Shown one piece after another: positions 1 to 8,118 of a stretch of DNA of 64,000 nucleotides. The first letter of the stretch is position 1; each line of letters starts with the position of its first letter. Under the pieces are notes generated by a model. It was not told where the DNA came from. It was given only the letters and a program-made list of their open reading frames with translations, and did not search any database. The stretch is from positions 1 through 64,000 of the forward strand of contig JAJYKL010000008.1 in NCBI GenBank assembly GCA_021788625.1. Reading direction: 5' to 3'. A program made the translations under genes and the position numbers. The DNA is from Chloroflexota bacterium (GTDB lineage: Bacteria; Chloroflexota; Anaerolineae; J036; Brachytrichaceae).

Positions 1-550
1 CCACCAGAGCCGGGCCATTGTATTCACGAATGGTACGGGCCACTTGCGCGCGGGCTTCAGCCGTGTTCATCACCACCGAGTCGCGCGTGATGCCCAACGA
101 GCAGTGTTCACTGGCAGGCTTGACGATCGCAGGATAGACACCAAAATCCACCTCGTCGCCTGCGTTATAGAAAGCCCAGGCCGGCGTGGGGACATGGTGC
201 TCCTCCATACATTGCTTCATCTCAGCCTTATACTGAGTCCGGTCCAGGCAGTTGTAGTCGGATCCGGTGTAGATATAGTTACGCGCGCTAAGCATGCGAG
301 CCACACGCGCATAGTAGAAGTCTTGTGTGGGTGAGCCTTCGCACAGGTTCAGTACCACCCATTCATGCGGGTCATAGGGCTTGAGTGGGCTGACCAGGTC
401 GTGCGACAGCATCACATCCTCAACGTGCCACCCGCGTGACCGGAGCGCCTCGTGCGCAGCCTGCACCAGGGTCGTGGTCGCCGCCGCTTCAAATGGCAGG
501 CACGCCTCATCCATTCCATACAATAGAACGACCGGAAGTTTTGTGAACAT
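1..550 (-). CDS. ATP-grasp ligase, D-Ala-D-Ala ligase-like (3' end outside window)
   Basis: Reading the minus strand from an ATG at 550 gives an open frame of 183 codons that runs off the left edge. It starts MFTKLPVVLLYG and contains VLNLCEG, YTGSDYNCLDRTQYK and AIVKPASEHCSLGI. These correspond to the N-terminal lobe and first half of the ATP-grasp fold of D-alanine-D-alanine ligase relatives, where the KPA..hCSxG loop binds the ATP phosphates. The gene begins 21 nt after the stop of the next ATP-grasp gene and is probably cotranscribed with it. The C-terminal Mg/ATP motifs lie outside the window, so activity cannot be judged. Such tandem pairs usually act on small peptides or amino acids other than cell-wall D-Ala-D-Ala; here the substrate is unknown. 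Confidence 0.8.
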   Translation of the reverse strand, partial: MFTKLPVVLLYGMDEACLPFEAAATTTLVQAAHEALRSRGWHVEDVMLSHDLVSPLKPYDPHEWVVLNLCEGSPTQDFYYARVARMLSARNYIYTGSDYNCLDRTQYKAEMKQCMEEHHVPTPAWAFYNAGDEVDFGVYPAIVKPASEHCSLGITRDSVVMNTAEARAQVARTIREYNGPALV

Positions 551-571
551 ACTCGGGTTCGCAAAGCGCAT

Positions 572-1696
572 TCAATGCAATAATCCGTAACGTCTCAAAC
601 CGGCGTCAAGCACAGCGCACACCAGATCAGCGTGCGACCAGCCTTCGGCTTCCGCCATGAGCGTCAAGTCACTGCTGGGGGTGATACCAGGCAGCGCATT
701 GATTTCCAGAATATAGGGCTGGCCGTCGTCTGTGAGGCGGAAGTCCACGCGTGCAAAGTCGCGGCAGCCGGTGATCTGGAACACCTGATGGGTCAACCGG
801 CGGATCTGGTCCGAAAGCTCGTCGCCCAGGGGGGCGGGACAGCGATTGCGGTAATAATCGGCATAGTCCACTTTTTGTTGTATACCGTAAATCGGTGCCA
901 GCCCTTGCGGGTAACCGCTAAAATCGACTTCCGTGATCGGGAAAAAATGTACCGTGTTTCCATTCCCAACCAGACCGCAGGTAATATCTCTGCCCTCGAT
1001 GTACGACTCCACCATTGCTGGTTGCCGGTATCTCTCGATGACATAGGCGACTCGCTGGCGCAGGTGGCGCTCATCGTGAACGATGCTCTCGTTGTTGATG
1101 CCCATGCCCGTGCCTTCGTGAGAAGGCTTGATGAACAAAGGGAATGCCAGGTCGCCGTTCAGAGCATCATCAGGTGTCGAGAACTCCTGAAAGTGTGGCA
1201 CGGGAAGACCATTACAGGCCAGAATACGCTGCGTCGTAGGTTTATCATGAGTAATGGCGGCCGCCAGCGGCGCGGGTCCGGTATAAGGAATGCCAAGCAT
1301 CTCGAGTAAGGCAGGCACCTGCGCCTCGCGGCTCTCGCCACCAAATCCCTCGCATGTGTTGAAGCAAATATCTGGCTGCACCCTCTCCAGCCATTCGAAT
1401 AAATATGGATTCCCCTCTTGTACGAGCACTTCAAACCTGCGCGATCGGAGCGCTTCCGCATAAGCCTCGACATTTTTATCCGCGTCCAGTTCAGCCAATA
1501 TATCGGACGGGGAGTTGCGGTGAATGGGGGGAGCGTTACGAGCGAGGTTTATTAGAAGAGCGACACGCAGCGTAGCGGTGCTGCTTCGCCAGCGTATCGG
1601 AGGCTCCAGCGATTCAGAAGGTGCCTCCTGTTCGGATGTTGTCTCTGATGTGTGGTTCCCATTAATACCTGTAGTCTTTGAATTCTTACCTGCCAT
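572..1696 (-). CDS. ATP-grasp ligase, D-alanine-D-alanine ligase family
   Basis: A 374-residue ATP-grasp protein. The ATG at 1696 is preferred over an upstream in-frame codon at 1750 because AGGAGA lies just before it. Visible motifs are FNTCEG (about 112-117), the ATP loop KPSHEGTGMG (190-199), CRDFARVDFR (311-320) and LEINALPGITPSS (330-342), the Mg/ATP and carboxylate-binding segments of the Ddl family. The first 40 residues are Ser/Thr/Glu-rich and low-complexity, which is unusual for Ddl. The family forms an amide bond between a carboxylate and an amine using ATP. It is followed at 21 nt spacing by a second ATP-grasp gene, which argues for a specialised role rather than housekeeping Ddl. 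The substrate is not predictable from sequence. Confidence 0.85.
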   Translation of the reverse strand: MAGKNSKTTGINGNHTSETTSEQEAPSESLEPPIRWRSSTATLRVALLINLARNAPPIHRNSPSDILAELDADKNVEAYAEALRSRRFEVLVQEGNPYLFEWLERVQPDICFNTCEGFGGESREAQVPALLEMLGIPYTGPAPLAAAITHDKPTTQRILACNGLPVPHFQEFSTPDDALNGDLAFPLFIKPSHEGTGMGINNESIVHDERHLRQRVAYVIERYRQPAMVESYIEGRDITCGLVGNGNTVHFFPITEVDFSGYPQGLAPIYGIQQKVDYADYYRNRCPAPLGDELSDQIRRLTHQVFQITGCRDFARVDFRLTDDGQPYILEINALPGITPSSDLTLMAEAEGWSHADLVCAVLDAGLRRYGLLH

Positions 1697-1756
1697 AACA
1701 GTAATCTTTCTCCTATTAACCAGTAAAATAGGATTATGCTCTAATATCAATGTTTT

Positions 1757-1784
1757 ATTTTATGGTCACTCGCTTTATTGTCAA
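1757..1784 (-). promoter_or_regulatory. Predicted sigma-70 type promoter of the ATP-grasp pair
   Basis: On the minus strand TTGACA (1784-1779) is followed after 16 nt by TAAAAT (1762-1757), giving a start near 1750 and a leader of about 55 nt before the ATG at 1696. The -35 box is one arm of the inverted repeat at 1778-1796. Confidence 0.55.
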
Positions 1785-1796
1785 GAGTATTGACAA
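1778..1796. promoter_or_regulatory. Inverted repeat TTGTCAA-N5-TTGACAA over the -35 box
   Basis: A perfect 7-bp inverted repeat with a 5-bp spacer overlaps the -35 element of the ATP-grasp promoter. A very similar repeat (TGTCAA-N6-TTGACA) occurs at 8643-8660. It may be a repressor operator or simply two opposed -35 boxes. Confidence 0.4.
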
Positions 1797-1837
1797 AACC
1801 TAAGCTTAAAGTTTTTTATTAACAATGTTAAAAGAAT

Positions 1838-1870
1838 AGCGCGCGAAAGCATTATTCACTTTCGCGCGCT
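1838..1870. terminator. 12-bp perfect hairpin, candidate terminator
   Basis: AGCGCGCGAAAG (1838-1849) pairs perfectly with CTTTCGCGCGCT (1859-1870) across a 9-nt loop. T-rich stretches occur on both sides but no canonical uninterrupted U tract. It lies downstream of the glycosidase gene ending at 1990 and before the ATP-grasp promoter, so it most likely ends the glycosidase transcript. Confidence 0.5.
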
Positions 1871-1989
1871 TTCAGTTGAGATACGTTTTTTTATCAGTTG
1901 GGATATTCTGGGACTAATATGTCATAAATGGAACGTTTGTTCTATTCTATTTCAGAATGTAACCATAGCAATACCCATACAATATCTAT

Positions 1990-3234
1990 TTAATAGTTCT
2001 GTCCCAGTCCCTCTCCACCCACTTTGAACAGCCGACCTTCGCCTGGGGCAAGCGTTACCAGTTGGTTATGTGGATCAGGTGGCCACAACACCCTAAATGC
2101 ACCATCATTATGATTAAAGACATAAAGTTTGTCTTTATCCATGTTCACTTTCAAAGTTACACGGGACCATGAGAACGGGTTACCATTGACCACCATAAAA
2201 TATATTTGCTCATCAGGTCCAGTGAAATAGCCAATGGTCACTGGATCACCTTCACAGTCGATGAGAGGCCGCCGATGGCTGTTATGCAAACTGCGCGTGC
2301 CACTCCACAGTGCTCCTGTGCGGAAGGTGCCAATGTTGTGCAACTGGCGCAACACAGGTGCAAGCTGATGAACATCATGGTTGACGCGACGAGCGAGCTC
2401 CCACGTAGGCGTAGTGCTACCATCCGGGCGTACCATGGCTGAATCATGTGCGTATGTGAAGTATTGCAGCCCCTGTGCCCCGTAAGCCAGGTTGTTCATC
2501 ATTTGCCAGCGGATATGCCCTTCGGTAGGTGTTGGGTAGGCACCATGGCGCACGCTGCACGCGAATGCCCAGAATGGCAGGTGGGAGGCGAGCGACAGTT
2601 GCCGGAGTAGCTCAAGGCAATCAAAGTAGTCGGGCTTGATCAGGATTTTTTCCTCAGGAAAGACGTTCGGCTCACCCTGGTGTGCGCGCAGCTCGTCAGC
2701 CGTCACGATGGTGATGGCATAGTGATCGTAACTGAGAAATTGCGGGTGGGTGATTTCGATATAACGGTACCAAAACGCCTCAGCCGTTGGCGCACCCCAT
2801 CCCTCAATAGGTGGGAAGTGATTAATGTAGAGCGCATGATAGTCGTCCAGCTCGCGCATGAAAGTGTGAACTTCAGCCAGCTGTGGCAACAGCGAGTAGT
2901 GCGGCTCGTCACGTAAGTGGTAGCCGTACAGTGCCGGATGATCGCGGATTGCCTCGACCAGTGATCGCACCAGGGCCTTGCGCTCGTCGTCAAGTTTATA
3001 GTCATCACTCACATGCCAGGCGTTGTGCACGATGAGCAGCTTGATACCGCCCTCAGCGGCAATATCCAGTGCCCTGCGTAGTTCGTCCACACCGCCGCTG
3101 ACACCTGAGTGACTGACGGTGAACCCGGCTTCTGCCATACCGCGCATCACGTCAGGTCGCAGCATCTCACCCGACGGACCCGCCCAGCCCACGATCGGGA
3201 ACGATTCCCCATTCAAAATAGTTTGTCCGGACAT
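1990..3234 (-). CDS. Glycoside hydrolase clan A-like protein (beta-galactosidase-like TIM barrel)
   Basis: A 414-residue protein whose ATG at 3234 follows GGAGGT at 6 nt spacing. The N-terminal part reads as a TIM barrel of the GH-A/GH42-like type: FPIVGWAGP at the start, GYHLRDEPHYS (the DEP segment is where the acid/base Glu sits in this clan), and FWAFACSVRHGAYPTPTEGHIRWQMMNNLAYGAQGLQYFTY near the second catalytic strand. A C-terminal beta domain (about 310-414) with YFMVVNGNPFSWSRV resembles the domain seen in similar putative glycosidases. No signal peptide, so it is probably cytoplasmic. The substrate is unknown. The neighbouring SDR gene is divergent and may belong to the same sugar pathway. 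Confidence 0.6.
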   Translation of the reverse strand: MSGQTILNGESFPIVGWAGPSGEMLRPDVMRGMAEAGFTVSHSGVSGGVDELRRALDIAAEGGIKLLIVHNAWHVSDDYKLDDERKALVRSLVEAIRDHPALYGYHLRDEPHYSLLPQLAEVHTFMRELDDYHALYINHFPPIEGWGAPTAEAFWYRYIEITHPQFLSYDHYAITIVTADELRAHQGEPNVFPEEKILIKPDYFDCLELLRQLSLASHLPFWAFACSVRHGAYPTPTEGHIRWQMMNNLAYGAQGLQYFTYAHDSAMVRPDGSTTPTWELARRVNHDVHQLAPVLRQLHNIGTFRTGALWSGTRSLHNSHRRPLIDCEGDPVTIGYFTGPDEQIYFMVVNGNPFSWSRVTLKVNMDKDKLYVFNHNDGAFRVLWPPDPHNQLVTLAPGEGRLFKVGGEGLGQNY

Positions 3235-3389
3235 CAAGTACCTCCAAATACGATCAGGTTCGAATACCTGCTGATGATTTTAGATGATGCATGTTGTGAC
3301 GGGAGAGTGATGATTGGCACCTGCAAACAAATATCGCAGCCCTGCTATGCCAGTGACTCCTTCCTGGGCTATCATGCTGCCATGATCCA

Positions 3390-3418
3390 TTGACAGAAAC
3401 ACACCGCCATCCTAAACT
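3390..3418 (+). promoter_or_regulatory. Predicted promoter of the SDR gene
   Basis: TTGACA (3390-3395), 17-nt spacer, TAAACT (3413-3418). The start would be near 3425, leaving a leader of about 14 nt before the ATG at 3439. Confidence 0.6.
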
Positions 3419-3438
3419 CTGGAAACGAAAACACAAAA

Positions 3439-4200
3439 ATGCCGATAGATCCTTTTCGCCTCGATAACCAATTGGCGTTGGTCACAGGTGGCGGCACCGG
3501 GCTCGGGCTGGCGATGTGCAGGTCGCTGGTGCGTGCGGGTGCACGAGTGGTGATTACAGGCCGTCGCGAGGAGCTTTTGAAGCAGGCGTGTTCCGAATTG
3601 GGCGATCATGCTGCGTATATCCAACACGACGTGACCGACCTGCCCTCCATTCCCGCTCTGGTTGAACAGGTGGAGTCACGCTACGGTGCGTTGGACATCC
3701 TGATCAATAACGCAGGGGTGAACAAAAAGGGACTGGCTGTGGAGACCCGTGACGCCGACCTGCAACTCATTATCCAGACACACCTATTCGGCTCGTACGC
3801 GCTCAGTCGTGAATGCGGCCGGCGCATGATCCCACGCAGGCGTGGTTCCATTCTTATGATTGTGAGCATGACGGCGCTCTTCGGTGTGCCGCAGGTAAGT
3901 GCCTATGGTGCAGCTAAATCAGCCCTGGTGGGACTGACCCGCCTGCTGGCGGTTGAGTTCTCGCCGGCCGGCGTGCGCGTGAATGCCCTCGCACCAGGCT
4001 GGATTGACACCGCCATAAGCCGTAACGCATTCGAAGGCGATCCCGCCCGCAAACAACGCGTTCTTAGCCGTACGCCGATGAACCGCATTGGCGAACCGGA
4101 CGATGTGGGCGACGCAGCAGTCTTTCTGTGTTCGTCGGCCGCGAAATTCATTACGGGCATCGTGCTGCCAGTGGATGGCGGCGTCAGTATCGGATTCTGA
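3439..4200 (+). CDS. SDR family oxidoreductase (gluconate 5-dehydrogenase-like)
   Basis: A 253-residue classical short-chain dehydrogenase. It has the TGGGTGLG nucleotide-binding motif (16-23), GR at 41-42, NNAG (90-93), and the catalytic Ser143, Tyr156 and Lys160 (SAYGAAK). It ends VLPVDGGVSIGF, as is typical of the class. These enzymes reduce or oxidise sugar, sugar-acid or steroid carbonyls with NAD(P)H. The overall pattern is closest to gluconate 5-dehydrogenase or 2-deoxygluconate 3-dehydrogenase, consistent with the nearby glycosidases, but the substrate is an inference. Its start is close behind a TTGACA/TAAACT promoter and has only a weak ribosome binding site. Confidence 0.85.
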   Translation: MPIDPFRLDNQLALVTGGGTGLGLAMCRSLVRAGARVVITGRREELLKQACSELGDHAAYIQHDVTDLPSIPALVEQVESRYGALDILINNAGVNKKGLAVETRDADLQLIIQTHLFGSYALSRECGRRMIPRRRGSILMIVSMTALFGVPQVSAYGAAKSALVGLTRLLAVEFSPAGVRVNALAPGWIDTAISRNAFEGDPARKQRVLSRTPMNRIGEPDDVGDAAVFLCSSAAKFITGIVLPVDGGVSIGF

Positions 4201-4296
4201 CTAACGAAACGGTACCACTCGATCGGGCAGGGCATCCATACCGGACGATATGAGGAAGGGTGACGTTTAGGTCGGGCGAGGGAGGCGGAGAATAGT

Positions 4297-4719
4297 GTGA
4301 TCTGGACATGCCCGCGCTGCAGGCGGCAATTTCGCTCAGCGACCAAATACCACTCGTGTGTCCATATCGAGCTGGCCGATCACTTCTCGGGCAAAGATTC
4401 CCAAGTCCGCGACCTGTTCGATAACCTGTTGGGCTCTGTGCAGGCATTTGGACCCGTGCAGGTGTATGCCCTGCGGACACGCATCGTCCTGCAGGGTGAG
4501 GTGCAATTCGCTACGCTGACTCCCCGCAAGCACTGGCTGGAAGGCACGCTGTGGCTCCGCTGGAAGGCCGAGCATCCCCTTATAAGCTGTATCGAAATGC
4601 ACGTTTTCCGCGATTATGTACGTATTTTCCGCCTGACCAGCCCTGGCGATGTGGATCCGGAATTCATCGCATTACTGCATGAAGCCTATATGCTGGTGGT
4701 ATTGGCTCCCCACACCTGA
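4297..4719 (+). CDS. DUF5655 domain protein with N-terminal zinc ribbon
   Basis: A 140-residue protein starting at GTG 4297, 6 nt after GGAGGCGGAG. The first 20 residues, MIWTCPRCRRQFRSATKYHSC, form a half zinc-ribbon (CPRC ... SC). The remainder, with LVRDLFDNLLGS-like helix, GPVQVYALRTRI, FATLTPRKHWLEGTLWL and FRDYVRIFRL, fits the DUF5655 family of small uncharacterised proteins with an alpha-beta fold. No function is known for the family. It shares the strand with the SDR gene but sits 96 nt downstream with its own strong ribosome binding site. Confidence 0.75.
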   Translation: MIWTCPRCRRQFRSATKYHSCVHIELADHFSGKDSQVRDLFDNLLGSVQAFGPVQVYALRTRIVLQGEVQFATLTPRKHWLEGTLWLRWKAEHPLISCIEMHVFRDYVRIFRLTSPGDVDPEFIALLHEAYMLVVLAPHT

Positions 4720-4789
4720 ATTAGCGGTACACTTACCACCAAGCGACGCGTCAGGTAGCGCCAGGTATCGGCAAGGAGGCGGTAATGCC

Positions 4790-5104
4790 ATGACGCACGT
4801 GCAGTTATCGCTACATGACCTTTCACAACTGGTCGTAATGCAGGCGCAGAGGGGCAAAAGCCGGGACGAGATTGTCAAGGAGTTAATGGAGCGGGGGTGG
4901 CCCGAGGTGTCGGCGCGGCAATTTGTAACGATGACCCTGATCGAGCAACAGCAACGCGCCTCGAATGCTGCAGTGCAGGGAGAAGATCAGTCGAATTCGA
5001 AGGAGTCCTATACCAACGATCAGGAGTCGCGGCGGGTGCTGTTGGTGGTGCTGCTGGTGACGGCTGTGTTCATTGTTTGCATGTTGATCGCCTTCGCACA
5101 CTAA
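4790..5104 (+). CDS. Small tail-anchored membrane protein, unknown function
   Basis: A 104-residue protein. ATG 4790 is chosen because AAGGAGG lies at 4772-4778; an in-frame upstream ATG at 4649 would overlap the previous gene. Residues 1-55 form a soluble helical segment (QRGKSRDEIVKELMERGWPE), followed by a Gln/Ser/Asn/Glu-rich linker and one hydrophobic helix at the C-terminus (VLLVVLLVTAVFIVCMLIAF). The layout implies a cytoplasmic domain tethered by a tail anchor. The family is not recognised. A 12-bp palindrome (5106-5117) lies just after the stop. Confidence 0.65.
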   Translation: MTHVQLSLHDLSQLVVMQAQRGKSRDEIVKELMERGWPEVSARQFVTMTLIEQQQRASNAAVQGEDQSNSKESYTNDQESRRVLLVVLLVTAVFIVCMLIAFAH

Positions 5105-5367
5105 TTCAAGGCCTTGAGCGATTGGTCTCGGCAGCCACCTGATCAGAACCTGCCGGTCTCGGATCATGACCCTTCCGCCAGCCTGTCACGGTCCTCATTC
5201 CAACCAGCTTTCGCCCAGTTACCGAACAAATCGGCGAGTGGCGAGCGCAGCCAGGAACCACAACCAGTTGCATGCGTGGCGGACCCATTGAGCTTGATTG
5301 GATTTGCCATTCTGCCCCACACGGTGCACACTTGCCATACCTGAACGCATAAGGAGGTCATACGAAC

Positions 5368-6423
5368 ATGTTGTTGAATAACCGCCAGTTTGGCCTGGGC
5401 GGGTTGCCTGTTCTGGGTGACTTCGAAACACGCTCCATCAGTGCCGAAAACCCAACCGGTGAGCGTGCCGGTGGTGCCAAAGCCACGCCACAGGGCCAGC
5501 GCGATCCGGCTCGCGAGTTGGGCAAAGGCTGGAAAGTGCGTCCGTGCATTACATTGCAACCCGGCACTACCACCACCCTCGCCGACATCACAGGCTGTGG
5601 GCTCATCCAGCATATCTGGATCACCGTCGACCCGAAGGCCTACCGCGACTGTATTGTGCGCATGTTTTGGGATGGTGAGGAGACGCCCTCCGTCGAAGTA
5701 CCTTTGGGTGACTTCTTTGCTTGTGGTCATGGCTTGCGCACTCGCATTACTTCCCTCGCGATAGCAGTCAACCCCAGCGGAGGTTTTAACAGCTACTGGC
5801 CCATGCCGTTCTATCGATCTGCACGTATTACTGTGGAGAACCAGCGTGACGAGGCGATCGACGGATTTTTTTATCAGATCACCTATGCCCTGGGTTCGCT
5901 GCCAGCCGACCTGGGTACATTCCATGCTCAGTGGCGCATCGGCATGACCCGGCGTGACTACCCCGAGCACATCATCCTGGAAGGTATTCGAGGCAATGGA
6001 CAGTATGTGGGTACCTACCTGGCGTGGGTACAGATGTCTGACGGTTGGTGGGGCGAGGGCGAGATTAAGTTCTACCTGGACGGTGACCAGGAGTCTCCCA
6101 CGATTTGTGGCACCGGCACCGAAGACTATTTTTGTGGCGCATGGGGATTCGGTGAACCATTCACCGGTCCCTACACAGGTTATCCACTGTGGCAGAAGGA
6201 AGGCGAGCGCGTTCCAAAGCACGGGCTCTATCGCTGGCATATCATGGACCCGATCCGATTCCACACCGATCTGAAGGTGACCATACAGGCGCTGGGTTGG
6301 TGGCCGGGAGGCAAGTTCCAACCGCTGACCGATGAGATTGCATCGGTGGGGTATTGGTATCAGCAGGAGCCGCATGCACCATTCCCGCAATTGGCATCAC
6401 GCAATGAGCGCTTGCCGCGTTAA
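5368..6423 (+). CDS. GH172 family (DUF2961) putative glycosidase
   Basis: A 351-residue protein with a strong AAGGAGGTCAT ribosome binding site 6 nt before ATG 5368. It shows the marks of the DUF2961 family, now glycoside hydrolase family GH172: early RSISAENPTGERAGG, then GWKVRPCITLQPGTTTTLADITGCGLIQHIWIT, the PLGDFFACGHG segment, NSYWPMPF, and the conserved GTGTEDYFCGAWGF. Characterised GH172 members act on alpha-D-fructofuranosyl or alpha-D-arabinofuranosyl linkages and are double jelly-roll enzymes that assemble as oligomers. No signal peptide is seen, so the enzyme is probably cytoplasmic. The substrate here is unknown; the region otherwise holds acetyltransferase and macro-domain genes and no obvious transporter. 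Confidence 0.85.
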   Translation: MLLNNRQFGLGGLPVLGDFETRSISAENPTGERAGGAKATPQGQRDPARELGKGWKVRPCITLQPGTTTTLADITGCGLIQHIWITVDPKAYRDCIVRMFWDGEETPSVEVPLGDFFACGHGLRTRITSLAIAVNPSGGFNSYWPMPFYRSARITVENQRDEAIDGFFYQITYALGSLPADLGTFHAQWRIGMTRRDYPEHIILEGIRGNGQYVGTYLAWVQMSDGWWGEGEIKFYLDGDQESPTICGTGTEDYFCGAWGFGEPFTGPYTGYPLWQKEGERVPKHGLYRWHIMDPIRFHTDLKVTIQALGWWPGGKFQPLTDEIASVGYWYQQEPHAPFPQLASRNERLPR

Positions 6424-6493
6424 TCTTGACCTCACAGGCCAGAGGAACCGGAGCCGGCGCGCTGCTGTCATAGGCTAAAGGTGGTATTCAGGG

Positions 6494-7465
6494 ATGCTGG
6501 AACCTTTTGATGTGGCAAACCCCGCGCACCTCGCTGCGGCAGCGCAGCTATGGACGGTGGCATGCGGACCAGACCTGTCCATTAGCCAGCGCTTTGTAGC
6601 CTACAACGTGGAGCCGCACACTGGCAAGCGCCAGGCTGGACAATTGGTGGTCTCACATGGCCAACCAGCAGGATTTGTGCTGGCCAGTGTGCTGAAAGGC
6701 GACCCCTCTGCGTCGTCACCCGAGCGGGGATATATCGATGCACTGGCTGTCGCTCCAACGACTCAACGCAGAGGTCATGGCCGGGAGTTACTGTCCTGGG
6801 CTGAAGGTTGGTTACACGAGCAGGGTTGTACACGCGTAACCCTCGGTGCCGGCTTCCAGCCCTTCGTTCCGGGTGTGCCGGACGAGCTGGGCACAGCGCC
6901 TTTTTTCATACAGCAGGGCTATAAGCAATCTCCCCGTCACGGAGTGGTATGGGATATGTCTGCCGACCTGAGCGACTATGACACACTATCGCCTGGGCGC
7001 CAGACCCATGGTGTGCTGGTGCGTCCAGCTCGTGCAGGGGATGAAGAGACCATGCTCAGTTTCCTGCGTCGTGAATTCAATGGTGGGTGGCGCTATGAAT
7101 GCGAAGAGCTGCTGCGTGCGGGTATACGTCTATCAGACTACATTCTACTGTTCAGCGAGCGTGGAATCGATGGCTGCTGTCTGGTGAGCTTCGAGGACTC
7201 GTTGCGTCCTCTGGACCGCTTCTATATGCACCGCCTGCCACACCCATGGGGACAACTGGGCTCGATTGGTGTGAGTGTCGACCGGCGTGGACAGGGCTAT
7301 GGCAGTGCGCTCCTCGACGGCGGACTGCGCCACCTGAGATGTAACGGCGTGCGTGGATGCGTCATCGACTGGCTGGTGCTGGTCGACTTTTACGCCAGGT
7401 TCGGTTTCCGCACCTTCCGCAAATACATCATGCTTTCGAAAGAGATGGATCAGGCGATAGCGTAA
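6494..7465 (+). CDS. GNAT acetyltransferase with two GNAT domains
   Basis: A 323-residue protein made of two GNAT folds. The first has GYIDALAVAPTTQRRGHGRELL (about residues 80-100), where the QRRGHG segment is the acetyl-CoA pyrophosphate loop. The second, in the C-terminal half, has LGSIGVSVDRRGQGYGSALL with RRGQGYG. The end, IDWLVLVDFYARFGFRTFRKYIMLSKEM, is a typical GNAT C-terminus. In tandem GNAT proteins often one domain is catalytic and the other structural; here both loops look intact. The acceptor substrate is unknown. It is 23 nt upstream of the macro-domain gene, with which it may be cotranscribed. Confidence 0.85.
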   Translation: MLEPFDVANPAHLAAAAQLWTVACGPDLSISQRFVAYNVEPHTGKRQAGQLVVSHGQPAGFVLASVLKGDPSASSPERGYIDALAVAPTTQRRGHGRELLSWAEGWLHEQGCTRVTLGAGFQPFVPGVPDELGTAPFFIQQGYKQSPRHGVVWDMSADLSDYDTLSPGRQTHGVLVRPARAGDEETMLSFLRREFNGGWRYECEELLRAGIRLSDYILLFSERGIDGCCLVSFEDSLRPLDRFYMHRLPHPWGQLGSIGVSVDRRGQGYGSALLDGGLRHLRCNGVRGCVIDWLVLVDFYARFGFRTFRKYIMLSKEMDQAIA

Positions 7466-7488
7466 ACCTGAACGTGGGAGGAATAGCT

Positions 7489-8049
7489 GTGACATCAATA
7501 ATCGGACATACCCAATTGGCACTCGTGCAAGGCGACATCACAACTCAAGATGTGGATGCCATCGTGAATGCCGCCAACAGCAGCCTGTTGGGTGGTGGAG
7601 GCGTCGACGGGGCGATCCATCGCGCAGGTGGGCCCGACATACTGGCGGAGTGTCGGCAGCTTCGCGAAACGAGCCATACCAGCGGATTACCTACGGGTCA
7701 GGCAGTAATAACGACGGGAGGCCGGCTGCCTGCCAGGCATGTCATTCATACGGTCGGGCCAGTTTGGCTCTCCGGTAGCCGAGGAGAGGCCGAGTTGCTG
7801 GCCGCATGTTATCGCAACAGCCTGCAATTGGCTATGGATCGTGGACTGCACACCGTTGCTTTCCCATCTATCAGCACGGGGATATATAGCTATCCGGTGG
7901 AACAGGCTGCACGAGTTGCACTATCGACGATTATGGCATTCCTAAAAGCCCAGCCTGACTGGTTTGACGAAGTACGCATGGTGTTGTATAGCCGGTACGA
8001 CTTCGAGGTATACCAGGCCGCTCTGGCGGAACTGCAGCAGTCCGGTTGA
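7489..8049 (+). CDS. Macro domain protein (ADP-ribose / O-acetyl-ADP-ribose hydrolase type)
   Basis: A 186-residue single-domain protein. GTG 7489 is chosen because GGGAGGAA lies 6 nt upstream; a longer frame exists upstream but overlaps the GNAT gene. Macro-domain signatures are clear: VQGDITTQDVDAIVNAANSSLLGGGGVDGAIHRAGG (ADP-ribose binding loop 1), the HVIHTVGPVW strand, and FPSISTGIYSYPVEQAA (phosphate-binding loop 2). Proteins of this MacroD/YmdB type remove ADP-ribose from acidic residues or deacetylate O-acetyl-ADP-ribose. The close coupling to a GNAT gene may be coincidental or may mean processing of acetylated or ADP-ribosylated products. Confidence 0.92.
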   Translation: MTSIIGHTQLALVQGDITTQDVDAIVNAANSSLLGGGGVDGAIHRAGGPDILAECRQLRETSHTSGLPTGQAVITTGGRLPARHVIHTVGPVWLSGSRGEAELLAACYRNSLQLAMDRGLHTVAFPSISTGIYSYPVEQAARVALSTIMAFLKAQPDWFDEVRMVLYSRYDFEVYQAALAELQQSG

Positions 8050-8118
8050 TGAATCGCGGGGTAGCAGGTACGGACAATGTGGGAGGAATATTCTTCCTCT
8101 TGCTCCGTCTCCTTTCCT

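Noticed and set aside
3109-3393. Plus-strand ORF of 94 codons overlapping the glycosidase start
   Set aside because: It is a shadow on the opposite strand of the glycosidase gene and its promoter region, with no ribosome binding site and no recognisable protein pattern.
5164-6390. 408-codon minus-strand ORF opposite the GH172 gene
   Set aside because: It is antisense to an intact DUF2961 reading frame with a strong ribosome binding site; no domain was recognised in the antisense product.
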